Shown piece by piece: positions 18,350 through 28,527 of a stretch of 64,000 bases of DNA. A program made the translations under genes and the position numbers. The DNA comes from Polynucleobacter sp. CS-Odin-A6 (GTDB taxonomy: Bacteria > Pseudomonadota > Gammaproteobacteria > Burkholderiales > Burkholderiaceae), in the NCBI RefSeq assembly GCF_018882095.1, contig NZ_JACVPD010000005.1:37810-101809 (forward strand). The letters are read 5' to 3'. The notes beneath the pieces were generated by a model that worked only from the letters and a program-made list of their open reading frames with translations, was not told the DNA's origin and ran no database searches. Numbering within the stretch: position 1 is the stretch's first letter; each line of letters begins with the position of its first letter.

Positions 18350-19471
18350 TTAACGTTGCCCTACTTTGACATCACCAAAAATGGCTTGGGCTTCACGTGG
18401 TAAACAGCGCCAGTAACGCTCATTAGATGGAACGGTACCGCCCAAGACTGCAGCCGCTTCCCAAGCCCATCTTGGCTTGAACAAAAATGCACGGGCTAAC
18501 GCAATCAGATCGGCATCACCTGCCTGCAAAATCGCTTCAGCTTGTTGAGGCTCGGTAATCAGGCCAACAGTCATCGTCGGAATACCAGACTTATCTTTAA
18601 CAATCTTAGCAAATGGGACTTGATAATTTGGACCAATCGCAATCTTTTGTAGCGGAGAAATCCCACCCGAGGAGATGTGGACAAAATCACATCCCAAGGG
18701 CTTGAGTCGGGCAGCAAAATCAGCTGTCTCTTCCGGCGTCCAGCCGCCCTCAATCCAATCGCTTGCAGAAATACGAATGCCTAAGACCCCTTTGTAAGCA
18801 TCACGTACTGCTTTAAATAACTCCAAAGGAAAACGAATGCGGTTTTCATAAGAGCCACCATATTCATCGGTCCGTTGATTAGCAATCGGCGACAAGAACT
18901 GATGCAATAGATAGCCGTGTGCGCCATGCAGCTCTACGCCATCAATTCCAATCCGTTCAGCCCGCTGCGTAGCTACTACAAATGCTGCAACCAATTCTGT
19001 TAACTCTGATTTTGAGAGCTCATGCGGCAAGCGCTCATCCTTTAACTGCGGAATAGCTGATGGTGCCACCATCTCCCAACCGCCCTGCTCCTTAGACAGT
19101 AATTGACCACCAGCCCAGGGAGTAGCACTTGAGGCCTTTCGTCCAGCGTGAGCTAGCTGAATAAATACCGGGGTGGCTGGGGCCAAACTACGGGCTCTGG
19201 TGAGTTTATCTTTAAGGGCTGCTTCCGTTCGGTCATCCCATAAGCCTAGGCATGCGGGGGTAATGCGGCCTTCCGCCGTCACCCCAGTGGCCTCAATAAT
19301 GAAAAGTCCTGCTCCACTATTAAGCAGGTTGCCCCAATGCATTAAATGCCAATCCTGAGCCTCTCCATTGACTGCGGAATACTGGCACATTGGCGCCACG
19401 ACTACCCGATTTGAGAGGGCTAAAGGCCCTTTTGGGGAGCTCAAGGTAAAACTAGAAAATAGCAGACTCAT
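18350..19471 (-). CDS. NADH:flavin oxidoreductase, old yellow enzyme (YqjM/XenA class)
   Basis: FMN-dependent ene-reductase that reduces activated C=C bonds, for example of quinones or electrophilic enones, with NAD(P)H. It has 373 residues. Cys29 in VVAPMCQYSA marks the YqjM class, and the substrate-binding His pair plus FMN-binding segment appear in GVELHGAHGYLLHQFLSPI and RTDEYGGSYENR. AGG lies 7 nt before the ATG, supporting the start. The Bug receptor gene follows 54 bp downstream on the same strand, so the two may be co-transcribed. The physiological substrate is not indicated. Confidence 0.92.
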   Translation of the reverse strand: MSLLFSSFTLSSPKGPLALSNRVVVAPMCQYSAVNGEAQDWHLMHWGNLLNSGAGLFIIEATGVTAEGRITPACLGLWDDRTEAALKDKLTRARSLAPATPVFIQLAHAGRKASSATPWAGGQLLSKEQGGWEMVAPSAIPQLKDERLPHELSKSELTELVAAFVVATQRAERIGIDGVELHGAHGYLLHQFLSPIANQRTDEYGGSYENRIRFPLELFKAVRDAYKGVLGIRISASDWIEGGWTPEETADFAARLKPLGCDFVHISSGGISPLQKIAIGPNYQVPFAKIVKDKSGIPTMTVGLITEPQQAEAILQAGDADLIALARAFLFKPRWAWEAAAVLGGTVPSNERYWRCLPREAQAIFGDVKVGQR

Positions 19472-19581
19472 TTACTGACCTTTGGGGCAAAAAAAGTATA
19501 GAACTAACGAAAGCGATAAAATAGACTCTGTAGGATAAACGAGACCATACAGTTGCTGGGAAAATAGCCTAAGTATCCGTA

Positions 19582-19611
19582 TTGAACCCAAAACGAGTTA
19601 AAAAATATTAA
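19582..19611 (+). promoter_or_regulatory. Candidate mmsA promoter
   Basis: TTGAAC (19582-19587) and TATTAA (19606-19611) are separated by 18 bp. Only ten bases separate the -10 box from the mmsA ATG, and no Shine-Dalgarno sequence is visible, so the mRNA would have a leader of about three or four bases. Each box matches four of six consensus bases. Confidence 0.35.
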
Positions 19612-19621
19612 GCAAAATACT

Positions 19622-21142
19622 ATGAACGCACCGCAAGCCTTTGAATCAAAAGAAGATGTTGGCCACTTTGTTAGTGGCAAGCTGGTCAGTCCTAAGGATG
19701 GCCGCTTTGCCGATGTCTTTAACCCCTCTACCGGTGCTGTCGCCAGGCGCGTTGCGTTAGCCAGCCGTAAAGAGGTCGATGAGGTTGTTGCTGTCGCTCA
19801 AACCGCCTTTCAGACTTGGAGCCAGACTTCCCCGCTGCGTCGTGCGCGCATCATGTTTAAGTACTTAGAGCTTCTCAATGCCCATCGCGATGAACTAGCC
19901 GCCATCATCACCGCCGAGCACGGCAAAGTGTTTACAGACGCCCAAGGCGAAGTGACCCGCGGTATTGATATCGTGGAGTTTGCTACTGGCATTCCGGAGC
20001 TTCTCAAGGGCGACTATACCGAGCAAGTATCTACTGATATCGATAACTGGGTCATGCGCCAGCCTCTCGGTGTTGTGGCGGGCATTACTCCCTTTAACTT
20101 CCCAGTGATGGTACCGATGTGGATGTTCCCGGTAGCGATTGCTTGTGGCAATACTTTCATCCTGAAGCCGAGCCCGACAGATCCCTCAGCCTCCCTCTTG
20201 ATGGCCAAGCTGTTAAAAGAGGCCGGTTTGCCTGATGGCGTCTTTAACGTAGTTCAAGGCGATAAAGAGTCGGTAGATGCGTTGATTGAGAACCCCGATG
20301 TCAAAGCCGTGAGCTTTGTTGGTTCTACCCCAATTGCAAACTATCTTTATGAGCGTTGCGCTCACTTTGGTAAGCGCTCCCAAGCCCTAGGTGGCGCAAA
20401 GAACCATATGGTGGTGATGCCGGATGCCGATATCGATAAAACAATTGATGCATTAATTGGTGCTGCTTATGGCTCTGCTGGTGAGCGTTGTATGGCGATT
20501 TCAGTGGCGGTCTTGGTTGGTGATGTTGCCGAAAAAATCATGCCAAAACTGATTGAGCGCACCAAGACCCTCAAGGTCAAGAATGGTATGGAGTTGGATG
20601 CCGAGATGGGCCCGATTGTGACTAAAGCGGCTTTAGAGCGAATCACGGGCTACATTGAAAGTGGCGTCGCCTCAGGCGCCAAATTATTGGTAGACGGTCG
20701 TGGTCTAAAGGTACCAGGTCATGACAATGGCTTCTTTATCGGTGGCACCCTATTTGATGGCGTGACCTCAGATATGAAGATCTACTTACAGGAAATTTTT
20801 GGGCCAGTACTGTCTTGTATGCGCGTAGCCAACTTTACTGAGGCCCTCAATTTAGTGAATGCCTGTGAGTTTGGTAATGGGGTTGCCTGCTTTACTAGCG
20901 ACGGCAATATTGCCCGCGAATTTGCTCGCCGTGTTCAAGTGGGCATGGTGGGTATTAACGTACCTATTCCGGTGCCAATGGCGTGGCACGGCTTTGGTGG
21001 CTGGAAGAAATCCCTCTTTGGCGATATGCATGCCTATGGCAAAGAAGGCGTTCGCTTCTATACCAAGCAAAAGAGTGTGATGCAGCGCTGGCCTGAGAGT
21101 ATTGCCAAAGGCGCTGAGTTTGTGATGCCTACTTCAAAATAA
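19622..21142 (+). CDS. mmsA: CoA-acylating methylmalonate-semialdehyde dehydrogenase
   Basis: NAD-dependent aldehyde dehydrogenase of valine and myo-inositol catabolism that oxidises (methyl)malonate semialdehyde to propionyl-CoA or acetyl-CoA. The 506 residues carry the MmsA signature [20 protein letters not shown], the NAD-binding [20 protein letters not shown] and the catalytic Cys290 in [11 protein letters not shown]. Active sites with this Cys-Met pair and no general-base Glu are characteristic of the CoA-acylating MMSDH subfamily. It is monocistronic, with an intrinsic terminator just downstream. Its product propionyl-CoA links functionally with prpE in this window, although the genes are not adjacent. 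Confidence 0.94.
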   Translation: MNAPQAFESKEDVGHFVSGKLVSPKDGRFADVFNPSTGAVARRVALASRKEVDEVVAVAQTAFQTWSQTSPLRRARIMFKYLELLNAHRDELAAIITAEHGKVFTDAQGEVTRGIDIVEFATGIPELLKGDYTEQVSTDIDNWVMRQPLGVVAGITPFNFPVMVPMWMFPVAIACGNTFILKPSPTDPSASLLMAKLLKEAGLPDGVFNVVQGDKESVDALIENPDVKAVSFVGSTPIANYLYERCAHFGKRSQALGGAKNHMVVMPDADIDKTIDALIGAAYGSAGERCMAISVAVLVGDVAEKIMPKLIERTKTLKVKNGMELDAEMGPIVTKAALERITGYIESGVASGAKLLVDGRGLKVPGHDNGFFIGGTLFDGVTSDMKIYLQEIFGPVLSCMRVANFTEALNLVNACEFGNGVACFTSDGNIAREFARRVQVGMVGINVPIPVPMAWHGFGGWKKSLFGDMHAYGKEGVRFYTKQKSVMQRWPESIAKGAEFVMPTSK

Positions 21143-21161
21143 CCGAAGTCAACCATCAATC

Positions 21162-21191
21162 AAATAGCGGCCTGCGGGTCGCTATTTTTTT
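21162..21191 (+). terminator. Intrinsic terminator after mmsA
   Basis: An 8-bp perfect stem (AAATAGCG at 21162-21169, CGCTATTT at 21180-21187) with a ten-base loop runs into a T tract ending near 21191, twenty bases after the mmsA stop. Confidence 0.85.
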
Positions 21192-21226
21192 GTTCTTCTT
21201 GTTTCTTCAATGCGTCATACTGCAAT

Positions 21227-21895
21227 TTAAGCAGGAATACAGCAACGCCTTTCAATAGCGCGCGCCAACAAGACAATCAGAGATACCAAGACTAGATAAA
21301 CCAAAGCAGCAAAAAAATAGGCCTTGAAGAATTGAAAGTTGGTTGCGGCTAATTCCTGTACACGAGCAAAGAACTCGGTGTACTGAATTAAGAAAGCAAC
21401 TGAACTATCTTTCAGGTTAGCAATGACTTGATTTGTCAGCGCAGGAATAGAGAGACGTATCACCTGCGGTAAAGTAATCAGCTGAAAAATTTGCAAAGGA
21501 TTAAACCCTTGTGCACTCGCTGCCTCCAGCTGGCTTTTATCAAGGCCATTGAAAGCAGTCTTCAGATAAGCGGCATTGTAAGCGGCCACATTAAATGTAA
21601 AGCCAATAAAGGCAACAGTAAATGGTGACAGTCGTACACCCCACTGCGGTAGTCCGTAATACATCAAGAACAACAAGACGATTAATGGCATTCCGATAAA
21701 GAAGGAGATATAAGCGTTAATCGCACTACGCACATACTGATTTTTACTCAGCGTTAGGTAGAAAATCACAATGCCTAGCAACAGCCCAGAAACGCTAATC
21801 AAACCTGCTAACTGCAAGGTCTGTACTAGCCCAGTCAAAATCAAGGGCATCTGCTCCGTGAGATCGCGAATAAACGAGGACCATCCTCCCATCAT
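21227..21895 (-). CDS. Polar amino acid ABC transporter permease (second)
   Basis: Inner-membrane permease of the His/Glu/Gln/Arg/opine type. The 222 residues hold about five hydrophobic helices and the EAA loop (EAASAQGFNPLQIFQLITLP) that docks onto the ATPase. The N-terminal pattern LTGLVQTLQLAGLISVSGLL is typical. It overlaps the ATPase gene start by 4 bp (ATGA) and is the last gene of the four-gene operon. Together with the other permease it should form a heterodimeric channel. Confidence 0.93.
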   Translation of the reverse strand: MMGGWSSFIRDLTEQMPLILTGLVQTLQLAGLISVSGLLLGIVIFYLTLSKNQYVRSAINAYISFFIGMPLIVLLFLMYYGLPQWGVRLSPFTVAFIGFTFNVAAYNAAYLKTAFNGLDKSQLEAASAQGFNPLQIFQLITLPQVIRLSIPALTNQVIANLKDSSVAFLIQYTEFFARVQELAATNFQFFKAYFFAALVYLVLVSLIVLLARAIERRCCIPA

Positions 21896-22623
21896 CGCTT
21901 TTCCTCAGCGCCAAAGAAAGCTTGAATTTCCGGATCAGGGTGTTGACTTAATACCTCAATTCGATCATCTGCCCGAATCACACCACGATCTAAGAACATC
22001 ACCGTATCAGCAATATTTCGAGCCAGATTTAGGTCATGCGTGACACAGATCATCGTAATGCCTTCGCCATGCAAACGATTGATGAGGTCCGCTACATCTC
22101 GAGACATGACGGGATCAAGTGCTGAGGTGGGCTCATCTAAAACCAATACCGCGGGATCCATTGCCAATGCACGGGCAATAGCTACCCGCTGTTTCTGACC
22201 TCCCGAGAGCTGTGAGGGATATTTATCTTGGTGTGACGTCATCTCAAAGTGGGACAACTCAAACAAGGCTTTTTCCTTAGCTTCCGCTTTGCCCATCTTG
22301 TGTAGCTTTCGTAAACCTAGGGACACATTATCCAAAACACTGAGGTGGCTATACAAAGCAAATTGCTGAAATACAAAACCAATTTGCTTGCGTAACTCCC
22401 TGACATCGACACTGGGATCCAACACTTCTTTACCTCTAAACACAATGGATCCCGAGGTAGGCTCGACTAGACGATTGAGGCAGCGTAATAAGGTCGATTT
22501 TCCTGAACCCGATGCGCCCATGAGTACACGGACATCACCCTCCTGCAAATCCAGATTAATGTTGGACAAGACAGCTTGCCCATCGAACTCTTTCACAAGA
22601 TCTCGTACTTGAATTAATGCCAC
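21892..22623 (-). CDS. Polar amino acid ABC transporter ATPase
   Basis: ATP-binding subunit of an uptake transporter resembling GlnQ/HisP. In 243 residues it has Walker A GASGSGKST (36-44), the Q-loop FVFQQFALYSHLSVLDN, the signature LSGGQKQRVAIARALA, Walker B VLVLDEPTSALDP and the switch His in CVTHDL. It sits between the two permease genes of the same operon. Substrate specificity lies with the binding protein, not here. Confidence 0.95.
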   Translation of the reverse strand: MALIQVRDLVKEFDGQAVLSNINLDLQEGDVRVLMGASGSGKSTLLRCLNRLVEPTSGSIVFRGKEVLDPSVDVRELRKQIGFVFQQFALYSHLSVLDNVSLGLRKLHKMGKAEAKEKALFELSHFEMTSHQDKYPSQLSGGQKQRVAIARALAMDPAVLVLDEPTSALDPVMSRDVADLINRLHGEGITMICVTHDLNLARNIADTVMFLDRGVIRADDRIEVLSQHPDPEIQAFFGAEEKR

Positions 22624-22657
22624 TGCATTACCTTATTCAAAAATGGGGTGCTGGTGT

Positions 22658-23311
22658 TCATGCTGGAGTCATTCCTGGAATTTGGAATCGCTGAGTCAGA
22701 ATTTGTACACCTAGTAAACAAATTCGATAAATTAGAAAATATAGAATGCCTACTGCTAAGTAAACCTCGATACCGCGCAGGGTAGTAGAGGTCAGTGTCA
22801 TCGCTTGCTTAGTAATCTCAGGAATGCCAACGGTGTAAGCGAATGGGGAATACTTCAGCACTGAGGTGAACTCGTTGACCATGCCTGGTACCGAGAAGCG
22901 GAGCATTTGCGGTAATTCAATAAACCTCAGTACCTGAATCCGCGTCATGCCCATCGCTTGAGCGGCAACGACTTCGGCTGGATCGACTGAATTAAAAGCA
23001 CCCCGAAAGACTTCAGCTAAATAAGCGGAGGCAACTAAGCCTAAACTGAGCGCCATTGCTATAAGTGGAGGCACCTTAAAGCCGACCCCTGGCAAGCCAA
23101 AATACACCATGAAGAGCAAGACTAGTACAGGCACACCACGAAATATATAGGTGTAGCAATCAATCAGCGTGGTCAGCCAGGCAATATTGAGGCGCCGCAA
23201 ACTAGATAAGGTCAGGCCGACTGCCAGACCTGTGAGCGAACAAACTAGGGTCACCAACACCGTATAAGAAATACCCTGAGCTAGCTGGGCAAGAATATCC
23301 AGAAAAGTCAC
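22658..23311 (-). CDS. Polar amino acid ABC transporter permease (first)
   Basis: Inner-membrane permease of 217 residues with about five helices and the cytoplasmic EAA loop (VVAAQAMGMTRIQVLRFIELPQ). The N-terminal segment LAQGISYTVLVTLVCSLTGL is the usual amino acid permease pattern. It follows the binding-protein gene by 56 bp and precedes the ATPase gene by 34 bp on the same strand. It is similar to but distinct from the second permease, as expected of a heterodimer. Confidence 0.93.
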   Translation of the reverse strand: MTFLDILAQLAQGISYTVLVTLVCSLTGLAVGLTLSSLRRLNIAWLTTLIDCYTYIFRGVPVLVLLFMVYFGLPGVGFKVPPLIAMALSLGLVASAYLAEVFRGAFNSVDPAEVVAAQAMGMTRIQVLRFIELPQMLRFSVPGMVNEFTSVLKYSPFAYTVGIPEITKQAMTLTSTTLRGIEVYLAVGILYFLIYRICLLGVQILTQRFQIPGMTPA

Positions 23312-23367
23312 AGGGCGGGGCTTTGACTACGGGTTGAGGTTGTTTCAGTTCTTAAAGCTTGCTGAGC

Positions 23368-24150
<783 letters not shown>

Positions 24151-24202
24151 TTACCCGGACTCTGGGTTCAAGCCAAGTATAGGGGAATTAGTCTATAGCT
24201 GA

Positions 24203-24742
24203 CTACTGCAGGGTGTTTTTGAAGGCAGGAAGCATGGGCATAGCCATGACCTCAATGCCCTCCTCACGTAGGGCTTCAGCTTCATCTAAGGTAGTTTGCC
24301 CCCGGATACTGCGCTCAGGGGATTCTTTGTAATGAATCTTTCGGGCTTCCTCGGCAAAAGAATTACCCACATCTTCAGAGCGCCCCATCAGCTCACGCAT
24401 CCCCTTAAGAAAGGCGGCTTGAACTTGGGCCACTAATTGAGAGTGGTCTCCATTAGTCATAGCAATAACATCGCCGCTGACTCCGCCATTGACACTGTCG
24501 CTCAGACTACTGTGATCGGTTGCTGTAGCATGCCCAACAGTAAGCTCAGTTGATGTGCTCACCTCTTTAATAGAGCCTGATCTCCCAATATGAGGGGCAG
24601 ATGGCATCCTGGCAATCTCAGTGCTGTCGCAAATGGGGCAAGCCAACATTCCCTTGTCTTGTTGCGCAAGGCAATCCTCTTCTGAGGCAAACCACCCCTC
24701 AAAGCGATGATCTAGCGGGCAAGCGAGGTTATAAACTTTCAT
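24203..24742 (-). CDS. DUF1178 family protein
   Basis: Conserved proteobacterial protein of unknown function, 179 residues. It opens with MKVYNLACPLDHRFEGWFAS, and Cys8, Cys35 and Cys38 (ACPICDS) suggest a small metal-binding N-terminal region. The C-terminal part is the family's conserved AEEARKIHYKESPERSIRGQ, followed by TLDEAEALREEGIEV. The middle is variable. It lies 59 bp after the Nudix gene and probably shares its transcript, but nothing in the context indicates its role. Confidence 0.88.
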   Translation of the reverse strand: MKVYNLACPLDHRFEGWFASEEDCLAQQDKGMLACPICDSTEIARMPSAPHIGRSGSIKEVSTSTELTVGHATATDHSSLSDSVNGGVSGDVIAMTNGDHSQLVAQVQAAFLKGMRELMGRSEDVGNSFAEEARKIHYKESPERSIRGQTTLDEAEALREEGIEVMAMPMLPAFKNTLQ

Positions 24743-24801
24743 AAGACCTATATCGGGGCAAAAGTACTAAATTCAATAGCACTATTCTATAGGATGGGGT
24801 G

Positions 24802-25401
24802 CTAAGGGATCAGTGTGGGGCTAATTAAGCCCTTCCGATATCGATCTAGCCAGTAAGCGGCAATGGTAGTTTTGACATCGGTAATCTCACCCTGCTCCAC
24901 CCAATCCAACAGCTGCTCCAGTGGCGCAGCAAAGACGTCTAAAAACTCTTCCTCGTCCAAGTGGCTTTTGCCGGAGACTAAGCCCTCAGCCAAGTAGATA
25001 TCAATAAACTCTGTTGAATAGGAGATTACTGGATGGATACGGCGGATAAAGCTCCACTTCTGCGCTGTATAGCCAGTCTCTTCTGCTAGTTCCCGTTTTG
25101 CACATAAAAGGTGATCCTCTTTCGGATCCAGCTTCCCAGCAGGAATCTCCAAACAGGCCTTGGCAATGGGATAACGATACTGACGCTCTAATAGCACCCT
25201 TCCATCATCCAAGATCGCCAGAATGGCGACTGCGCCAGGATGAGTGAGATATTCCCGAATAGCCTGATTGCCATCGGGCAAACTGACTTGATCCCGCTTC
25301 ATGTTCAGAAAGATGCCGCCATAGATATCCTCTCCAGAAAGGCGTTCTTCTCTCAAGTGAGCATCCCCCAGCGGAAGGTCTTTAAATGATTTTTCAGTCA
25401 T
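24802..25401 (-). CDS. Nudix hydrolase, ADP-ribose pyrophosphatase-like
   Basis: Cytoplasmic pyrophosphohydrolase of 199 residues. The Nudix box is perfect: a Gly, five residues, Glu, seven residues, then RELAEETGY (within AGKLDPKE...). The upstream REYLTHPGAVAILAILDDGR and the overall length resemble NudF-type ADP-ribose pyrophosphatases, which clear ADP-ribose and related nucleotides. Substrate assignment is by resemblance only. It is the first gene after the nuo terminator and probably starts its own transcript. Confidence 0.88.
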   Translation of the reverse strand: MTEKSFKDLPLGDAHLREERLSGEDIYGGIFLNMKRDQVSLPDGNQAIREYLTHPGAVAILAILDDGRVLLERQYRYPIAKACLEIPAGKLDPKEDHLLCAKRELAEETGYTAQKWSFIRRIHPVISYSTEFIDIYLAEGLVSGKSHLDEEEFLDVFAAPLEQLLDWVEQGEITDVKTTIAAYWLDRYRKGLISPTLIP

Positions 25402-25456
25402 GCTATTGCTTTCATATATTCAATCCCTATCTTACAAAACTTGGATGACCGAAAGT

Positions 25457-25479
25457 AAAAAGGCTCCTAATTCGGAGCC
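25457..25479 (-). terminator. Intrinsic terminator of the nuo operon
   Basis: On the minus strand GGCTCC, a six-base loop and GGAGCC are followed directly by five T, 42 bp after the nuoN stop. It closes the long rpsO-to-nuoN gene run. Confidence 0.85.
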
Positions 25480-25520
25480 CTTCGTCACCACCTACTGCAT
25501 TCGCTTACTTACTAACTCAG

Positions 25521-27026
25521 TTATGAACCCAATAAAGTGCGACGCATCGCATCTAGACAAACCGTCATCAGGCCCGCAGGAAAGATTCCCAATGCGAGGA
25601 CAAAAACCGCATTCAGACTCAACAAGCCACGCGCAAATCCTGATCCAGAAATCTCCAACACAGGCTTCTCTTTAGGATCATCAAAGTACATCACCTTGAC
25701 GACTCTCAGGTAATAGAAGGCGCCAATAAGTGAGGCGAGAACGGCAATCACAGCCAAGAAAGTGTGCTCACCATCCACCAAGGCTTCTAATACGCCAAGC
25801 TTGGCGGCAAAGCCTACCGTTGGCGGAATACCGGCCAATGAGAACATCATCACTAGGCCAATAAAAGCAAACCAAGGATGGGTCTTATTTAACCCCTTCA
25901 GGTCATCAATCGTTTCGCAATCATGGCCTTTGTGTGACAGCAACATCAAGAGACCGAAGCTGCCTAAAGTAGTCAAGACATAAGTGATTGCATAAAACAG
26001 AGAGGCACTAAAGGCATGATCATCAAACACTGACAACATGCCTAGTAGTACAAAACCCATTTGTGCAATAGCCGAGTATGCCAACATGCGCTTCATATTC
26101 GTTTGCGCAATTGCCGTCAGGTTTCCAACTACTAGTGATAGGACTGCCAACAAGACCAGCATCGGTTGCCAATCACCCATTAGTGGCAAGAGAGTATTTA
26201 CCAATAAGCGGAATAACAATGCAAAGGCTGCCAGCTTAGGCGCAGCTGCAATCATCAAAGTCACTGCTGTTGGCGCACCTTGATAAACATCTGGTACCCA
26301 CATGTGAAAAGGTACTACGCCTAACTTAAAGGCCAAGCCAGAAACAATGAATACCAGACCAAAAGCCATTACCAGATGGTTGACTCGTGGATCTGCAACT
26401 GTAGTGAAGATTTCAATTAAATCGAGTGAGCCGGTGACACCGTACAACATCGACATACCGTAGAGTAAAAATCCCGATGCCAGAGCGCCCAGAATGAAAT
26501 ACTTAATTGCCGCTTCTACACTCTTTTCATTGCTATGACGCATAGCTACTAAAGCATAGGTTGGCAGAGCCATCAACTCCAGACCAAGATAGAGGGTCAG
26601 CAGATTAGCGCCGGAAATTAATACGCATTGACCCAGTAAGGCGAGCAAAACCAAGACAATGAAGTCAGGGCGGAAAATGGCTCGATCGACGAGGTATTTT
26701 TTTGAATATACCAAGCTCACCAACACGGCACCGCAAGAACAGGCTTTTAATAAATTAGAGAGTGGATCCGTCTGAAACAAGCCATTCATTGCAACCGCTG
26801 ATACATCCCCCATACGACCCAGAAAGGCGACGATTAGATACGCTAACAAAATAAGGGAGAAGAAATATACAAAGCCAACCCCACGCGGGGTGTGGAAAAT
26901 ATCCTGCTCCACTCCTGGGGTAGCTGGCTGACGCTCAGGCACATAAACGCTGGCCACCAATAACAAACAGGTGACAACGAGTAAAACAAGTTCCGGCAGG
27001 ATGGCGTATAGGTCGAATGCTTGCAT
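25521..27026 (-). CDS. nuoN: NADH-quinone oxidoreductase subunit N
   Basis: Antiporter-like membrane subunit of respiratory complex I, part of the proton-pumping arm. The 501 residues form about 14 helices. Conserved elements include [19 protein letters not shown] with the key helix-5 Glu, [20 protein letters not shown], and the helix-7/8 lysines. It is the last nuo gene, 10 bp after nuoM, and is followed by the operon terminator. Confidence 0.97.
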   Translation of the reverse strand: MQAFDLYAILPELVLLVVTCLLLVASVYVPERQPATPGVEQDIFHTPRGVGFVYFFSLILLAYLIVAFLGRMGDVSAVAMNGLFQTDPLSNLLKACSCGAVLVSLVYSKKYLVDRAIFRPDFIVLVLLALLGQCVLISGANLLTLYLGLELMALPTYALVAMRHSNEKSVEAAIKYFILGALASGFLLYGMSMLYGVTGSLDLIEIFTTVADPRVNHLVMAFGLVFIVSGLAFKLGVVPFHMWVPDVYQGAPTAVTLMIAAAPKLAAFALLFRLLVNTLLPLMGDWQPMLVLLAVLSLVVGNLTAIAQTNMKRMLAYSAIAQMGFVLLGMLSVFDDHAFSASLFYAITYVLTTLGSFGLLMLLSHKGHDCETIDDLKGLNKTHPWFAFIGLVMMFSLAGIPPTVGFAAKLGVLEALVDGEHTFLAVIAVLASLIGAFYYLRVVKVMYFDDPKEKPVLEISGSGFARGLLSLNAVFVLALGIFPAGLMTVCLDAMRRTLLGS

Positions 27027-27036
27027 TAGCGTTTAC

Positions 27037-28503
27037 TCAGAGTTTGCTGACAGCAACATGCTGCAACAGATTAATCACGGAGGGATGAATGATGTCAGTA
27101 AAGGGCTTTGGATACACCCCCATACCAATTACACAGATAGACAATACCGCCATCATGAAATACTCGCGACCATTCAGATCTTTTAATGCCTCGACATGCT
27201 CATTCGTGATGGCACCAAAAAATACCCGCTTCACCATCCATAATGAATAGGCAGCACTCAGAATCAAAGCGGTAGCAGCTAACAAGCCAATGACGAAATC
27301 GTAATCTACCGCAGCCAAAATCACCATGAATTCACCAACAAATCCAGAGGTAGCTGGTAGGCCGCAGTTCGCCATCGCCATTAATACTGCAAAGGCAGTA
27401 AAGGCTGGCATCCGATGCACCACGCCGCCGTAGTCCGCAATTTGACGGGTATGCATGCGGCCATACAACACACCAATCGAAAGGAACATCGCGCCAGCTA
27501 CAAAGCCATGGGAGATCATCTGCACAATGCCACCCTCAATGCCCAGCGGGCTAAAGAGGAAGAAGCCTAAGGTCACAAAACCCATGTGCGCAACTGATGA
27601 ATAGGCCACCAGCTTCTTCATATCTTTCTGCACCAAGGCCACGGCACCCACATAAATCACGGCTACCAAAGACAAGAAGATCACAAATGGGCCAAGATAT
27701 TGGCTTGCATCTGGAGCAATCGGCAGCGAGAAGCGTAAGAAACCATAGGCACCCAGCTTCAACATGATGGCAGCCAAGACTACTGAGCCACCTGTTGGGG
27801 CTTCAACGTGAACATCTGGCAACCAAGTATGTAAAGGCCACATCGGAACCTTCACTGCAAATGCCATGAAGAAGGCAAAGAACAGGAGGATTTGTTCAAC
27901 GATATCCAAACGGGCATTGTGCCAAGCCAGAATATCAAAGGTATTGGTCACGTTGTACAGGTACAGCATCGCGATCAAGGTAAGCAAGGAACCCATCAAT
28001 GTGTACAAGAAAAACTTGAATGCTGCGTAGATTCGGTTATGTCCACCCCAAACACCAATGATGATGTACATCGGGATTAAAGTCGCCTCGAAGAATACAT
28101 AGAACAGTAATGCATCCAGCGAAGCAAATACGCCAATCATCAATCCGGAAAGGATCATGAACGAAGCCATATATTGGGATACCTTGGTAGTAATCGACTC
28201 CCAAGAGGCAATCACCACAAAAATATTAATAAATGCAGTTAAGACAATAAACCAAACAGAAATACCATCCACGCCGAGGGAGTAATTAATGTCATAACGA
28301 GGTATCCAGCTAATCTTTTCTACAAACTGCATGCCCGGATTAGCAACATCAAAATCTATTACTAATGGCAAAGTGGCAATGAAGCCGAGTACTGCTCCAA
28401 CCAGTGCCAGCCAACGCACTCCAGCAGAAGGCTTTTCTGAGCCGTAGAACAAAATAATGATGCCGAAAAAAATCGGGATCCAGATGGCGAATGAGAGAAT
28501 CAT
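27037..28503 (-). CDS. nuoM: NADH-quinone oxidoreductase subunit M
   Basis: Antiporter-like subunit of complex I, 488 residues and about 14 helices. The conserved FFEATLIPMYIIIGVWGG carries the helix-5 Glu, VKVPMWPLHTWLPDVHVEAP is the hallmark loop, and YSSVAHMGFVTLG holds helix-8 features. It lies 24 bp after nuoL and 10 bp before nuoN, in the usual L-M-N order. Confidence 0.97.
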   Translation of the reverse strand: MILSFAIWIPIFFGIIILFYGSEKPSAGVRWLALVGAVLGFIATLPLVIDFDVANPGMQFVEKISWIPRYDINYSLGVDGISVWFIVLTAFINIFVVIASWESITTKVSQYMASFMILSGLMIGVFASLDALLFYVFFEATLIPMYIIIGVWGGHNRIYAAFKFFLYTLMGSLLTLIAMLYLYNVTNTFDILAWHNARLDIVEQILLFFAFFMAFAVKVPMWPLHTWLPDVHVEAPTGGSVVLAAIMLKLGAYGFLRFSLPIAPDASQYLGPFVIFLSLVAVIYVGAVALVQKDMKKLVAYSSVAHMGFVTLGFFLFSPLGIEGGIVQMISHGFVAGAMFLSIGVLYGRMHTRQIADYGGVVHRMPAFTAFAVLMAMANCGLPATSGFVGEFMVILAAVDYDFVIGLLAATALILSAAYSLWMVKRVFFGAITNEHVEALKDLNGREYFMMAVLSICVIGMGVYPKPFTDIIHPSVINLLQHVAVSKL

Positions 28504-28527
28504 AATGGCTACTTAAGTAACAAAGGC

